DNA from: Rotaria socialis
Taxonomy: Eukaryota; Rotifera; Eurotatoria; Philodinida; Philodinidae
Direction: 5' to 3'
NCBI GenBank assembly: GCA_905331475.1
Contig: CAJNYU010000501.1
Span: 1 to 64,000 of the forward strand
Length of the DNA stretch: 64,000 bases
Positions within the stretch are counted from its first letter, which is position 1. Every line of letters begins with the position of its first letter. Under the pieces are notes generated by a model that was given only the letters and a program-made list of their open reading frames with translations, was not told where the DNA came from and did not search any database. The translations under genes were made by a program, and so were the position numbers. Shown here in pieces: positions 11,413 to 25,919 of the stretch.

Positions 11413-14400
11413 TCAAGGTAATAGTTTAACATAATTTCCTGGAAATGTTCCAAATTTCATTGCATTCGGATGCTTGGATTTCTCCATCATTCCACAGTAC
11501 CAACCATCATCACACATTTCAAGTACATTGATTGTATCTCCAACATGAATTTCAAGTTCATCTGGATTTTGTGGTGTATAATCATAGAGTACTTGACATC
11601 TTAAAAACAAAAGCAAGATTTTTTGTGAAACTCCATATAGATAACAATTGAATATCGGAATTATGTTTACTTTCGTATTGGTAATGATAAATTTGGAATA
11701 ATATTCATTTTTTCTTTAGGTGCTTGTTCAAAATCAGGAGAAATGCGTTCTGGCGTTTGAGCACGTTCATTTTCATGAGATTTTTGTGATAAAATATCTA
11801 TAGAGCAAATATTTGAATGCATATTGAAACTATAAATTTTAATGTTTAATTTTGTTTTTCTTATTTATTGATGCTTTTATATAATGCAATAAATAAATTT
11901 TTAATAGAATGTATACACTATTAAAATATCGAGGACTCTCCGTTTATTCTTGTTAGTCAAAATTTGATATTTATCCTTTTCTTTTGTTTTGAATTCATCG
12001 TTCGTTCTATCAGAAAACAAGATGGAAATGAATGTTCAGGTCTATTCTTCCATATTTATCTTAAGATTGTATCTCATAAAATAAAAATCTTTGAAAGTAT
12101 AGATTACTAACTGCAGGTTTTTTTGTTGATGCTATTGAAAGCATATTTATTATAGCATGTACATGAGTTTATTCTTTTGGAAGTAGTAATTGGAGCTTTT
12201 TTGTTATTTTCTAAATACTAAATTACTCATACTAGCGCTTGCCTGGATTTAACAGAATGCTTCTTGGCAAAAAATAAAAATCCACGCGAAATTGAAAGAT
12301 CAACAGTAAAATGTTGCAGTGAATCATGCTGCCTACTCGCTTATTAGAGTTAGTTTGTTTATTGAAACTACGAAATCGTTTTTGTTTCGCCATCAGTTAG
12401 GTGCAATTTTAGACAAGATACTATTACAATTCTTGACGATGTAACCGTTTACGAGCAAAACGATCGAGGAATGCAAAACGCATGATCTACTTGGCCATGA
12501 CATGCTTCTAATCTATGTCTGTCAATATTCAAGGAAATAACGATGATGATCAAAAGTATGCCTAATTATCTATTAATTTTCGTGCTTTTTTCTATAATGT
12601 CAACGATGAAAAAGACAATCAATTCTAATGTTTATAACGTTAGAACTTATATCTGCTAAATACATAAGAATTTGTTGAAGATTATCTTATCAATTATCAA
12701 AGTAGAATCCAATCGTAAGAAATCACCTAATCAAACGCTAACAATTGTAAGAGAAAACATGTATTGAAATACGATCATTCGATTAAATTAAAAATTCGTG
12801 CACTTCATCAAATACTAAAATTGTTTTTGTTACCTGTTGGTTCTCTTAATGTTTCAACATAAGCTGCGGGGAAAATGCCTTCAATGTGATTGACACGTCC
12901 TTCATACCAATAACTATCAATCTTTCTTAATAGAATTACTTTATCACCCTAAATACACAAACATTCCAGAATACTTTCTAATGCGATGATATTACACTAA
13001 CCTTTCGTAATTGTAATTCAAATGTTTTTTGCGGTATAAAATCATATTTAACAATCGCTTCACCTAGTGTTTCTTGTTCTTTGTCATAATCATTTAAGAA
13101 ATCTTCGTGTTCATTATTTTGAATTGGAAACAATTCAACATGATTAAGAGGAAATATACCGAGTGAGTCTTGAAATTCACCTTCAAGCCAATCATCATTA
13201 ATACGCCTTAGAACAACAATTATATCGCCTTTTTTAAATGATAATTCTCTATAAAATACAAAATAACATTTTCATACTTCATCAAAGGAAAAGCGATTTT
13301 CCCTACCTAGTAGTCTGCGCATAAAAGCTATGCAGTGCGAGTGCTTTATAAATAGGTTGCGGTTTTAATCGTCTTAAAAACGTTTCATAAAATTTATTAA
13401 AACAGAAACAATTCATCGATCATATTTGAACTTACATTGGAGTTCTTCGCTCTTCCTTTTGTCTATTTGATTCAATTAAATCATGGTGGCTGACCGAAGT
13501 CTGAAATCGATAACGAAAATGTCGATCAATACACAAAGTTTATACGAATAGTACATACCTGTTGTTCAATCTGTCCATTAGTAACATTACTTGGCTTTTC
13601 TATAACAGAAGAAAAAATGAATAAATTAGGTATTATTTAACAAAATTGTCATCAAAAGAATAAACGCTTGCTAGTATGCTAACTAACGTAATCCCATGTA
13701 TATTCATCTTAAGTTTAAAACAGAAATTATAGAAAAAACAAAAAGATGTGCAGTACAAACTAAATAATGATTCTATACAATTATTGTCTTTCTATTGATG
13801 GTTTGTTAATGTACAAACAAAAACAAAAATACTTACGATTCGACTTTCCGATGCGCCATCGAAATTCTAAAAATTAAAGAATTTTATAATGTTCATATCG
13901 CAGAACACAGAATGACCTTGACTTGTTGATCTCATCTATATTCATTACTAATTCAATAGAGCAATTTTTTTTGCATTACACAGATTTCATCTATAGGGTT
14001 TCTTTACAAGTGCAAAGTGTAATATGATGAATACATTGGTGATTAATTTTTTCTCTTAATTTCAAGTGGTTTTCAAAATGAGAAAAAAAACCGCAGCGTA
14101 AGCGATTTTATAATACTGATTGACAAAAAAATCAGGCATCAAGGTGTTCAAAAAAAAAGTAATCAAAGATGTCTGAAGTTATTTTTTTAAATAAAATCTC
14201 TTCACGTCTCAAGATTCAATCGCTTGAGTGTGTTGGTCAATAATATATTTATACAAGGTTGAAACTATCGGTAACTTATAGAAGCCGATCAGATTATTGT
14301 TACGGTTTCAAAAAGAAGGTCAAAATAATCTATTACTTACATAAAAATCAGTACCGATCTCGATGCTTTTTTTCTCTTCATTCATTCTACTAATCAGTTA

Positions 14401-17400
14401 ACAATCAGTCACGTTTATATACATATATATATATATATATATTTTTTTTCTCTTGTTATCAAAAGTGCACACCTATGTGAATGAAGTAGCTGTCGATATT
14501 TTTTGATTAGGTTGCTTTTGATTGATAATAATTTATCATGACAACTCAAAATATGAATATGTGCGGAGAAGAAAAAAAACATATTTATATCTATTCTGTT
14601 TGAAGAAAATAATAGTGGCTACAACGATCATCAAATATAGAGCAATAAAAAACAACGTCATATACGAAAACTGTCCCATTAACTATAAGAAATTGAGAAG
14701 AGGAAGTAATAGAGGATGTCAAAGAAAAAAGTAATAACTTTCTTCTTAATGAATACAAATTATGTATTTCTCAAAGTTACGCCTTGTTTATTTGGTTTCG
14801 ATTAAAAAAAGCTTCATCTATTGATGAACCACTTGTTTATTTATTATAGCCAGTCGGTGCATTTTGTTGAGAATTATCCCATTCATCAACAAGTAAACGT
14901 GGCGTTATATTATGTTCACGTTGAAGTTTGGTGCGTAAGGGACGATAATCAAATGATTTCGATTGAGGTAAATAATTATCAATATAAATATAATCACGAT
15001 TCGGACTACTATGCCTATTGTATTGATGATGCAGATTATGATTTGGTTTTGATGGAATGCTTTTTTCATTGTGTCTATTCAGTAAGCATGTTCGAGGGGA
15101 ATTGTTGTCATTGTTTTCGTCATATTGATCGTAAAATGAGCCATGACAATTGGTTGATAGTGAATCATCTAGTGGTACTGAATAGACTTCGCTTGGTAAT
15201 GCTGCACCATCACGAAATACTTCGATATAATTTCGAAAACAACCATTACAGCCATGTTCAGGTAATTTAGCTGGACCAGGACACGACACAGGCGGTGGAG
15301 ATGGGTAATAAGCGTGACCAGTTGGATGATTGTCATAAAATGCATTTTGAAGGACTTCTCGTTTATTATGATGACAATGTGCATGTGTAGGTACATAGTC
15401 ATGTGTATGACGCATTGGCGTACGTTCATGAATCGTTGAATCTGTATCGCAACCAGTTGGCTTGCATTGATGAGAAAGTGGTAACCAAGTTAATGAAATG
15501 TTTTCTTGATTTGGATAATGATTATGATGATGCGTATGTTGTTCCCGAGGAGAAGTGTTTCCTGAATGTCGATGTTCAACTGGTACAGGTGCTGCACGCA
15601 TTTCTGATAACGGCCGATCACAGGATTTTGATCGATTTTGATCTTGAAATTGTAAATTTTCTTTTGCTAATGTTCTGGTAGGTTTTGAATCATCGTGCCA
15701 TAGTACACGTTGTTCATGTCCAGGTACTCGATGAAGATAGTCATCATCTCGAGTAGGAATATATGTTGGTTCAGCTTTACGACATGAATACTGTTGAGAT
15801 TGTTCACCTAACTGTGATGAGCGTTTATCTTGAAATCCTGAATTTGCTCTTGTTACTGCTGAGGTTGGCCTTGAATCATCATGCCATAAAGTGCGTTCTT
15901 GTCCATTTTCTGATCTTCGATTCATACGTTCATCATCTCTTGTAATTTGTCGAGTATTCGTATGTGTTGGTTCCATTTTACGATAGAAATATTGTTGTGA
16001 TTGCTCTGGTATAGTTTCACGTAGTTTTGATGGTGGTGTTGATGATAATTTAAGTACATTTCCTTGATCATCCATATATCGATAAACAATTCGTGGTGTA
16101 CTCGATCCTGGTGGTAGTGGCGTTTTTTCTGTGAGTTGATTGGAATTTGTCAACACTTGTTGTTGTTGAATTGATTCATTCGAATCAATAGGTTTAGTTG
16201 ACTTTTGCATTTGAACTTTTGTAATAGTCGTTGATGCAGTTAGTGCAGCTGCATGATGTAACGTAAGTTCCTTAATAATTTTCGCAAGATAATGAACTGC
16301 ATCAATTTTAACGTTTGGATCCGATTGTGTGCCCTTGTTGTCTGATAGTATTCCAGGAATGGCAAATAATGGTGACGATGGAGGAATAACTTTGTATTTG
16401 GTTAGAAATTCATCTGGTAGATAAACTGACGTTGGATTGTTAATCAATGCATCAATCACTTGATAATCTTCATTTTTTGATAATTGTTTCGATTTGATTT
16501 TAGTTTTTTTCTTATTCTCTTTATCTTGCTTTTTCTTATCTTTTGCATTGAGTAATGGCGTCTGTTCAGAAGAATTTAAAATAGGCTCTATGACGGATTC
16601 TGTTTGTCTTTCCTTTAGTGGTGTAGTAACAATTTCAACTGTAGTAGTCTTTGGTGAATTCTTTGTTGTTTCTTTTCCTGTTGATGGTTTCAATAAATTA
16701 ACACATTCCGAATTTCGTAAATTCGATATAATATCATTGAAACGTTTATGTAATGCATTATTATGTTTATCATCATTTATTGCTAATGGATTGGCAAGTA
16801 AAGCGTCAATAACAGTAAATTCACTTTTTACAGGTTTAGTTTTTGGATCAACAACAGTAGTACGCGTCGTTATTGTTGTATTAAGTACACCTGTATTTGT
16901 TTGTGATGGTAAACGTTTATATTCATTGACTGTTGTTTTATTATGATCATGAAGGGCTCGTGTTAATTGTTGAATAGCTTGATGATCGTCATTTACATTA
17001 TCAAATTGAGCTTGAGCTTTATCAAGATCAGTAGCACCAGTTGTTTTTATAAGTGGAAAATTTATTAGACGACGAGTTTCTTGATTATTAGAGTCTACAA
17101 AATTTTCCTGTCTTTCCGTATGTTCATTTGCAATTAGTTGTTGTTTAAAGTCGCTTTTAATTGTTTTCACATTGGTTGATGGTTGTTCAAGCGCACGATC
17201 AGCTTCTATTGATGATAATCGATTTAGTGAATTTGTACGATTACTTAAAGTTGGCAATGTTGATGTTGTTGTTGTTGTTATTGTTGTAATTAACTTTTGC
17301 ATTGGCTTTTGCTCCAATGGTGGAGAATCATAGGTTGATGATTGAACTTGCTGATCGAAAAAATCTTGTCTTGTATTTGATGATGACCTTGACTGATCAG

Positions 17401-20400
17401 CTTTTGATGTTTGATTCGATTGTTGAGCGTCCATAATTTGTCGAACATTTTGATAATGATGCTGTAATTGTTCATTATATGTATCTGTACCATCGATACG
17501 TATGGGTCCCATATCACCATCGATTCGACTTTTAGCTGCACGAGCATAGGTACCCATTAATGGTGGAGTATAGGTACGTGTCGAATTTATATTTGGTGAT
17601 GTGTTCACGTGACTTGAATTGTAATTCGCGATATCAACAAATTCTCCGACACGATCATTATTAGTAACACCATTGTTATTATTCATGGTTTGCATGCGTG
17701 TGTGTGTGTTTAAAGGAATTGATAAAGAAGACGGAGTTTATTCCTTTTTTTAGCAATACGGTTGATCGCGCAATTATGATAAATGACAGCCGCTCATCCG
17801 AATCCTCGTAATATGATGATGGTCCGGCGTAAAATTAGGTTATGTATATATATATATATGTATGTATATGTATATATATATATGTATATGCTACCTGGAC
17901 GTTTGCGTCGCCTACAATTTCGTTGCAATAAATCGTAAGAATAAAAGAGAAAGAAAACGAGACGAGAAGAAACGACGCCTATGTCTACAATATGTCTATA
18001 AGTGAAGTCCTGTGAATTCGATAAATACGGGATAGATAATGATGATAATCGATGTTGATCTTACTATGATTTTTCGAATTGTGTCAAGCATATAAATACT
18101 AGCTTTTCTGCATTTTCTTCGCTAATTACTCATCAGCAGTTTTCTGTTTCTCTTCTTCTCTGTCTCCGTCGCTCTCTCTCTCCTCCGTTCTGTCATACAT
18201 ATATATATATATATATATATAAAAAAAGCATAGCGCACGCATGATTTTTGCAACTAACGTCTTTGCATTGTGACACTCCTAGAGTTGTAGACGGCGAAGA
18301 ATAATAAACCACCCAAAAAAAGAAAAGGCAGAACGAGAAAAAACAACTCGTAAAAATCTAAATAAATGTACATAGATGCTAGTGTACAGTTATGATGGCC
18401 CTTCAATTCAATTTTTTTCTCCTTCGGTTTTTTGCCTATTGGTGTCTTTACATATGAAAATGAGTGTTTTTTCTCTAGATGCATATGTTGTTGGTATTGA
18501 TATTGTATATATATTTAGTAAAATATGCAAAGCAAATTGATATAGAAGCATGTTGGTTGCATACGCATGCTGTTCGATTTTCAGAGTAGAGTAACACTCA
18601 TAATCATGAGCATCTGATGCATACATACACGTTTTATATTACTTTTATATGATATGTTGTGCAAAATAGCAACAAAATAGGAGACGCATATTCAATGAAT
18701 TAAATATCATATTTATAAATCACGAGATGCTTTACTGAACAAAAGAAGATAATAATCCAGTAGTGTATACAGTAAAAGAGAAGATCTTATTCGTTTTTGT
18801 ACAAAGCCAATGCAACAGAAAAGGAAACCAATAATTCCCTATACGTGTTTCGTCAAGGTTTTAAGAAAGTGACATAATATAACACAAATATCATTAGCAA
18901 TGATCATTTTTTTAATTGGTCTTTAAAAAATCGGCTAGTAAGTTATTTGTCATTATTGATTTTCGATTTATCGTAGAGTGCCATTCTATGTATTCTCGAG
19001 GTCGAGTTCGTGTACGCGATTTGCATAATAAGCATTTTTTTATAATCTCTCGTACAATTAGAGTCATTTAGATATCGACGCATGATGAATGTTTGAGTCA
19101 AAGATGATTTAAAAACAAAGCTCTATTCTGTTTCAAAGTCATCTATGCCAATCATTTTCTTATTTCTTATAATCATAAGAAAACATAGTCAATTATTTCA
19201 AAAAGAATATATTTATATATATATGTGTGTGTAGCCATCTACTCTTTGATTTTTTTTTGTTATTCAATGGCTTCTTTGCTTACTACATAAGCCTTTTAAG
19301 AGGCAAACTTGAAAAAGAAGAAAGAAAAATAAATAAAAAAAGCATTCTCTATAGTATAAATAGTTAAAAAGTGTAAAAGAGCAAGGACAATTGGTTCAAT
19401 ATATGTACATATTTCAAATATTCTAATGAGAATAGAAGAAAATGAGATTCTGATAAATTATGTCATTTTCCCCGGTTGTTACGCATTCAGAAGAATAAAA
19501 TGAAAAAAAAGTAATCGCTTTTTATTTCTAAATAAACATTCGTAGATGTTAAAATAATATACGAGAAGAATAAGCCCTGCTATATGCCGAACCATTCAAT
19601 ACGAGTATTAATCGAATTACATGAGCGTATGGCAAATATAAATTTACATTTTACAAGATTCTTTGTTTTATATACATTATAAAAAGAAGGGGAAAAGGAA
19701 GCATTTTACTCTATCATCAACATCCTATATAATTTCGTGTGATATAAATGTAGATACACATTTTTCATCGGATCGAATAAAAAATTTTCTGCCTACCTCT
19801 ATTGTTGTTAGGAAATTTTTGTAAACCATTCGTTGGAATTTCACCACCGCGTAATATTCGTTTATAGATTAATTTTTGATCATTATCCGATGTTGGTATA
19901 CTTAAAAAACAAACGGAAAAGTGTAAGAAATCATTTAAAATGATTATCTATCGTTCAATTTACTTGTTTGCATTCGAACGTAAATTGTTATTATTATTAT
20001 TCATAGAAGAAGAAGAAATGCATGTTGAGCCATCATTACTCTATGGAATAAAAACGAATTAGTTTCGTAATGAATAGATGTGTAACTCAAATTAATTTAT
20101 TGAAGGCTTGATCTAGTATAAAGTCACCTATTGTGTGACTAGACTTAAAATATAAATACATTAACGGATGACTTTTTCAAGTTAAATTCATTTGTAGATG
20201 ATAAATAGCTGAAAAACAATCTATTGATCAATAGGAATTCGAATTTAAAAAAGTACTGAAAACTTTTTTCTATGGAAACAGTGATAATGCATGAATCAAA
20301 ACAGAGAAAAAAAATCGTTTTTCGAAAAATCCAACTGATTTCTGCGATATTAACATCTATACGTATGACTGTCTTGAATTAACTTATTAATCAAATTTTT

Positions 20401-23400
20401 TTATGCACTTAACAATAAATGCTAAAAATCTAAAACCTATTGATGAATTCATTTCTATAGTTTTGCATATAAAATTTTGAAACTGGCGTATGAAAGTGAA
20501 TATTTATTGCTGACGATCTTACGATAGAGATTGTTTTGAAGAAAATCAGACATGCGAATGTTACAATAACTAACTTAAGCAATCTAAAATATTGATTGAT
20601 ATTAAATTACATGAAAAAAAATTATCTACATTCAGATTTTTCTTATCCAGTAGACTAAGTTTTGTCGAAATCTATCTTCAAAAATTTTCTTCAAGTTTCT
20701 ACATGTTTTCTGTTATCGAGAATTAAAGATCTTAAAAATCAGAACGAAGTATAGTGTCATTTGAGTTAACTTTTGTGAAAAAAATTACATTTGAGTTTTC
20801 AACATGTTGATTTGCTAAAATTTTGAATATGATGTTTTAGTAAATAAACTATAGCTGGCGTAAATAAATGATATATATATATATATATATCAATTATTTA
20901 TGACCATTTATATTCATTTCTGTTTAATTGATATGTTAGACATATTATGAATATAGCCGCAGGAAAGACAGATTTTATCACAAGACACAGCAAAATATAT
21001 CCTTCAGTGTCCAATAATATCTAACAATTATTCTATACATAGCTTGATGATTGTTCAAGCTCGCATCATCATTTGTTTTTGTTCTATCAAGTAGCACCTT
21101 GTGTACAATGATATATTAAAGGATACGAATCGTATGTTTTGTGATTTATTTTGTCAACAATTTGCTGTTTTTCGTAAAGCAAGCACAAAAAATGAGTAAA
21201 ATCAATATTTACATCAACTATTAACTAGATCGTAAGACGATGCATTAGTTAACTTAAATTAAGGATGTCCTCCATAGGAAAATATTATTCAAACATTACG
21301 TTAATCTATTTCTTGTTAATGATACGGAAAGAAATGTAAAAAGCTTTGAATATAACTCAAAGTGTATACTCCATTAAATTTGAGTATCGTCTTTTCATAT
21401 TTGTCAGTATGATAAAATTGAAGCTCTTCAGAACTCAAGTACACTGTTCAATTTAGTAAAAACACTATTGTTTTTCTTACTAATTTAGGGTGTTCGATTG
21501 AAGACGAAGCAGTAGGTGTTGAATAAAAATCTTCAAAACGCGTAACTTTTTCGATATGATCATTTGTTCGATTTGATGGCGTTCGTTGATCTCTAAAATT
21601 CAAAAATGAAAAACAATGATTCGAATTCTATTGGCAAAATATATTTACTTGAGACTTAAATTTGATGTTCGAATAAGTGAAGGAGAATTGTTTTCTACAA
21701 GAAATATATTTTGTTTCTTATTGATATTCAGATTTGTTCTTACGATCATTTTGATCAACTGGTTGCGATGCTTTTCTTCTTATATAATCTTCCATAACTT
21801 CAAGATCACCGTTAAAATCTTCAGGAAAAGTATATGTTGGTTGATAGGGATTTTGATGATATTCTAAAAATTTGAAATAATTCATTCAAACAAACATTCT
21901 TATTCAAATCATAATGATAGACTTCGATCTTAGCAGGCTCTTGAATACTAGACATCATAGGAATACAATAGATAACATCATGCAATATAAACAAAATGCG
22001 AGCCATACGTCCCTTTTTATGCACATATATGTGTGTGTGTGTGTGTTGAACGTGAAAATATTGATGAGTCAACAGGATAAAAAAAGCAATTAACACCTAC
22101 CAGAGACCTTTCTATAGATTATTTATACAGCGCTTTCTCATTGATCACATAAGAGCAAAGCAAGAGAAGGACCCCTTGACAGTTGATTATAAAGTTTCTT
22201 ACGATCACAATAAATCAAATTGAATAATTTGCTATCGTAAATGCTTAAAAAGATTTTTCTACTCTCTTTGTATTTTATTAAACTGTTATCGGAACACATT
22301 GAACGTCTAATGCATCTACTTGACATGCATTGCATGATTCTATACATACCTAGTATATGACGCATACAGAAAGCTATCATGAAGACAACTATGTACTCTC
22401 GATCAAAGTTGTAATCGAATAATGTGTACTCTCTAACATTTTGTTCTAATGCATTAGGACAAAGTATTATAACTACACACATAATCAAAAAATAACACAG
22501 TCTACTAAAGTGTGTTTATGAAAGAAATGCTCAATTGAAAACGAAAGAAGTGTTGTTATCGATGATATTAAGAAGATTTAAGAAGTAATTATATAAGAAT
22601 TAAATCTAAATGAGAAACTATTTTATTTTCCATCTTTTTAAACTAAGCTTGTCTGATAAATTCAAGTCAATCAAAAATACATTTTTTAAATATTTACCTC
22701 GTTTCATTTCGAATGGTTTATGTAGATGACCATACATATGTCTGTACCATTGTGATTGACTTTTCTCGAAATCATTAGCTGTTGGCTAAAAGAATAGAAT
22801 AGATTCAAATGAATGTGCATAACATGCTATTAAATAGTTTCTCCTATATTGAATTCATATTCGATTCTTTACATTTTGCCCTATTCGGATGCATATTTTG
22901 TTCCTACGAAAAAAAAAACAATATTGCCAACTCGTCTCTTTTATATAATAAATATACACGCACAACCATTAATAATGTGACACCATATCGTCATATTTAT
23001 GCTAGCAACTGTTTAGCTCCTTTTTGTTCTATTTAATATAACTTGACTGGACATATGTTCTTGTCTATCTATCCTTCACTGTTCATTATGTAATAATAAA
23101 TAGTCTCTATAGAATGATAGGACATGCCAGTAATAGTAATGCAAACAAGACAAAATGAAAGAACAGAGGTCAAAATGATGATAGTGATGATGATGTTGTT
23201 ATTATTTTAGTACGCTTCTATGTATGTTATAAAAGCAAGACAAAAATCAACTGACATCTTACGCATGTAGATATAAATGCATCGAGTAGTTGATATTATG
23301 ATTGTCGTGCATATTTTGTTCAACAATGAAGCGAACAGATATTAACAGTCAATATGAATTATCGATTGACGTCAAGTATTAGCTTTAAAAGAAAACACAG

Positions 23401-25871
23401 AGCAGTATTCAAGATGTTGAATAACGCGTATGATTAATAATATAATGAGCTTATACTATACTATACGCATATGTTACAAGATTTGTTGCTTTCATGGATT
23501 CATTAATTCTTCTCTAATGGAATTCGTTTGGCATAGAATGAATGAATATATTTAATGATAAGAAAACACCTGACTTAATGATCGATGAACTATATGTATA
23601 TGGACATGGACATAACCTCAGCAAGTGGTCGTACTAGTAACACTCAAGGACGTTTATAAACAAGAGAATCAATGAAAGAACGAATAAATCTGTCTTTTGA
23701 AGTTCGTCTCAGCGTGAAATAGTTAAATAAATAAATAAATAAATAAGAAAAAAAGATTTGCTGACGTAGAAAACTATTTATGTATACAATAATTATTTAT
23801 ATATATTAATTAAAAAATAGCATAGACGACATTGATACTATTTGTTTTAAAAATAATTTTTAACTACCTGCTGGCAACGACAGGCGACATTATGTCGTCT
23901 TATTTTCTTCATTCTATTGATGACAACTAGCAACAAGCATGAAGTAATTTCATTCTTTTCTATCATATGAGCATGCTGTTGAATGTTCAGATCGATCTAA
24001 TTGAATGATAATGACGATGAACATGTCAACAGTCTGTATGTGATAATCAAGGTTTAATCAGCTGATAGTCGTTTGCAGGCAAAAGTACAATCTATAGTTT
24101 GTTCTTTATATTTATAAGACATGCATAATGATGACGATAAAAAAAATGTTGATGGACTCTCCATCACACTAACGTGTAGTAGAAGAAAGCAAGAACGACG
24201 ATGGTTGTAGAACGGACGCATGGGTAGTATTGATATTATTATTTTTAATCTATAGATAGGTTCTCTTGCCTGGTCGTTCATTAGTGATGGTACATGAAGC
24301 AAGTGTAAAATGAAAGAAAAATAGTACAGACGAAGAAACCATTGTTGGTGACAAGAAAACAATTTTATGATAATTGATATACGTGCTAGTGTAATCATAC
24401 CAATGAAATAAACGTATGAACGAGGTGCTACCAGGACAACAAAGAAGAAAAAACAATTATGAATTGCATTCTATTCATATCTTTTTTTCTTCTTCTTCTT
24501 GATTTCATTCATGGACTTGACATTTTGTGTTTTATGCTTAATCAATACTACACATAAATAGATTCGTTAGTACGATGTTCTATAGAGACAATGTTCGAGA
24601 TCACACTGAATTAATATCGAAAAGAGAATATCATTTTTTCATAATTGACAGTATGTCAGTTATTTCATACACACGCGATGAATATTTAATGAAAATAGAA
24701 TATTGTTGCACATATCGATGGCTTGATCTTGTCAATCATTAAAACCCAATGGCGATATGTTATGTTATTATAGCTATACTTTATCTACTACTACATAACT
24801 TTTCAACAATAATATGATATTCACTGAACGATACATTGAAACACAAAAAAATTTCTTCTAATAAATCATTCTATTAGAATATATATATATACGAGTTGTT
24901 TACTTACCGTTTGAGAAGTAATTTCAGCTTCAATAAATGGCGCAATACCTTGTACACGCATTGAATTGTTAGGAGTATGCTTTATATCAATTTTTTGTGA
25001 TGTTAACGAACGTGTTTTCGCTGGACAAGATGAAGATGCTGAACAATCAACATTTAACCATGGATTAATATCTTTGGAAAGAGAAAGACAAAGAGAAAGA
25101 GAGAAATATGTGATTTATTTTATGTTTCATAGATTGATTTAAAAAAATACCTTTATGAACAGGAATTTGGAATTCAACACGATGAATAGAATTCTTTTCA
25201 GATAATCTAACATCATCAGATGAGCGTGTATGTCGATTGTTATTTAAGTCCATTAGGTTTTGATTTTTATCATTGTCATCAAATTTAAATCGAACACGAC
25301 GTGTCACTGTTGATACTGTTGTCGGTGGTGGTAAAATAGATGTTATTGAAGTTGAAAATTGTTTTGGTTGTGCCATTGTTAAATTAGTGTGAGATGATGA
25401 CGAATCAATGCGTGACTATTTATACAACGAAGAATATATTACGGTCTATGCATGTATTTGTTTATCAATATTATATTTAGTTTAGCAAGAAATTGTAGCT
25501 GCTTTTCTTTTTAAACTGTTTCCGACGACTAAGATTTAAAAGATAAGAAAGGGAAAGCAATTTTGCACACATATATATATATATATATATATAATTGAAA
25601 GGAATATATTTGCCAAGGTTAAAATAAAGCCTACAATTAGCTTCATTGTTAAGTCGAAGAAATAAGAAAAAGAAAAGCTGAACAAATCCTATAGAAACAA
25701 AATTGAGATGATTTAATAAAAATTTACCTCGTCGAGATTTAATGGTACACAAACGAAATTGAACTTATCCAAAGTTGCATTGTCTAATGTATGGTGTCGA
25801 CGGCGATTACGTTTATGATGATATTCGTAATGAATGAGACGTGTACGACTTTGTCGGGTTTCAGTAATCAT
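11413..25871 (-). CDS. SORBS: sorbin/CAP/vinexin (SORBS)-type adaptor: SoHo + 3 SH3, 16 exons
   Basis: Exons (minus order): 25871-25728, 25415-25151, 25071-24908, 22785-22698, 21863-21744, 21590-21481, 20040-19964, 19900-19797, 13866-13837, 13599-13559, 13500-13436, 13372-13307, 13248-13002, 12948-12834, 11797-11671, 11599-11413. All phases match, for 1950 nt and 649 residues. The SoHo domain at about residues 200-235 has QWYRHMYGHLHKP followed by NPYQPTYTFPEDF. SH3-1 at about 409-465 contains ELSFKKGDIIV and LGIFPLNHVELF. SH3-2 at about 487-542 has KYDFIPQKTFEL and GIFPAAYVETL. SH3-3 at about 589-649 has LYDYTPQNPDELEI, CDDGWYCG and FGTFPGNYVKLL. Domain order is that of CAP/ponsin, ArgBP2 and vinexin, adaptors linking vinculin and signalling proteins to actin at adhesions. 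RRVRF at about 87-91 fits a PP1-docking motif. An in-frame upstream ATG at 25919 could add 16 residues. Intron 8 (5.9 kb) contains another ORF. First-exon choice is the least certain part. Confidence 0.88.
14837..17695 (-). CDS. 952-residue disordered protein nested in SORBS intron 8
   Basis: Uninterrupted ORF of 952 codons lying wholly between SORBS exons 8 and 9 on the same strand. It is rich in Asn, Gln, Ser, Thr and His, without signal peptide or membrane segment, and mostly disordered. Two internal duplications are visible. EQSQQY...RDD...LWHDDS occurs at about 564-626 and again at 631-687. A VIDALLANP / VIDALINNP motif occurs at about 295-303 and 413-421, after lysine-rich tracts. A His-rich part and a Cys-containing stretch (CPGPAKLPEHGCNGCF, about 805-820) follow. 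No acceptor precedes the ATG and no good donor precedes the stop, and SORBS splices in phase without it. I therefore call it a nested gene with its own promoter. An alternative first exon of SORBS remains possible. I do not recognise a family. Confidence 0.7.
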   Translation of the reverse strand: MQTMNNNNGVTNNDRVGEFVDIANYNSSHVNTSPNINSTRTYTPPLMGTYARAAKSRIDGDMGPIRIDGTDTYNEQLQHHYQNVRQIMDAQQSNQTSKADQSRSSSNTRQDFFDQQVQSSTYDSPPLEQKPMQKLITTITTTTTSTLPTLSNRTNSLNRLSSIEADRALEQPSTNVKTIKSDFKQQLIANEHTERQENFVDSNNQETRRLINFPLIKTTGATDLDKAQAQFDNVNDDHQAIQQLTRALHDHNKTTVNEYKRLPSQTNTGVLNTTITTRTTVVDPKTKPVKSEFTVIDALLANPLAINDDKHNNALHKRFNDIISNLRNSECVNLLKPSTGKETTKNSPKTTTVEIVTTPLKERQTESVIEPILNSSEQTPLLNAKDKKKQDKENKKKTKIKSKQLSKNEDYQVIDALINNPTSVYLPDEFLTKYKVIPPSSPLFAIPGILSDNKGTQSDPNVKIDAVHYLAKIIKELTLHHAAALTASTTITKVQMQKSTKPIDSNESIQQQQVLTNSNQLTEKTPLPPGSSTPRIVYRYMDDQGNVLKLSSTPPSKLRETIPEQSQQYFYRKMEPTHTNTRQITRDDERMNRRSENGQERTLWHDDSRPTSAVTRANSGFQDKRSSQLGEQSQQYSCRKAEPTYIPTRDDDYLHRVPGHEQRVLWHDDSKPTRTLAKENLQFQDQNRSKSCDRPLSEMRAAPVPVEHRHSGNTSPREQHTHHHNHYPNQENISLTWLPLSHQCKPTGCDTDSTIHERTPMRHTHDYVPTHAHCHHNKREVLQNAFYDNHPTGHAYYPSPPPVSCPGPAKLPEHGCNGCFRNYIEVFRDGAALPSEVYSVPLDDSLSTNCHGSFYDQYDENNDNNSPRTCLLNRHNEKSIPSKPNHNLHHQYNRHSSPNRDYIYIDNYLPQSKSFDYRPLRTKLQREHNITPRLLVDEWDNSQQNAPTGYNK

Positions 25872-25919
25872 TGTAATATTAATTGAATGGAGAGAAAACG
25901 TAACTACTGAAGAGAACAC

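Noticed and set aside
14821-17547. Several open frames of 60-150 codons on both strands inside the 952-codon ORF
   Set aside because: They are antisense or shifted-frame reads of the real ORF, caused by its repetitive CAA/TTG/AAT codon use.
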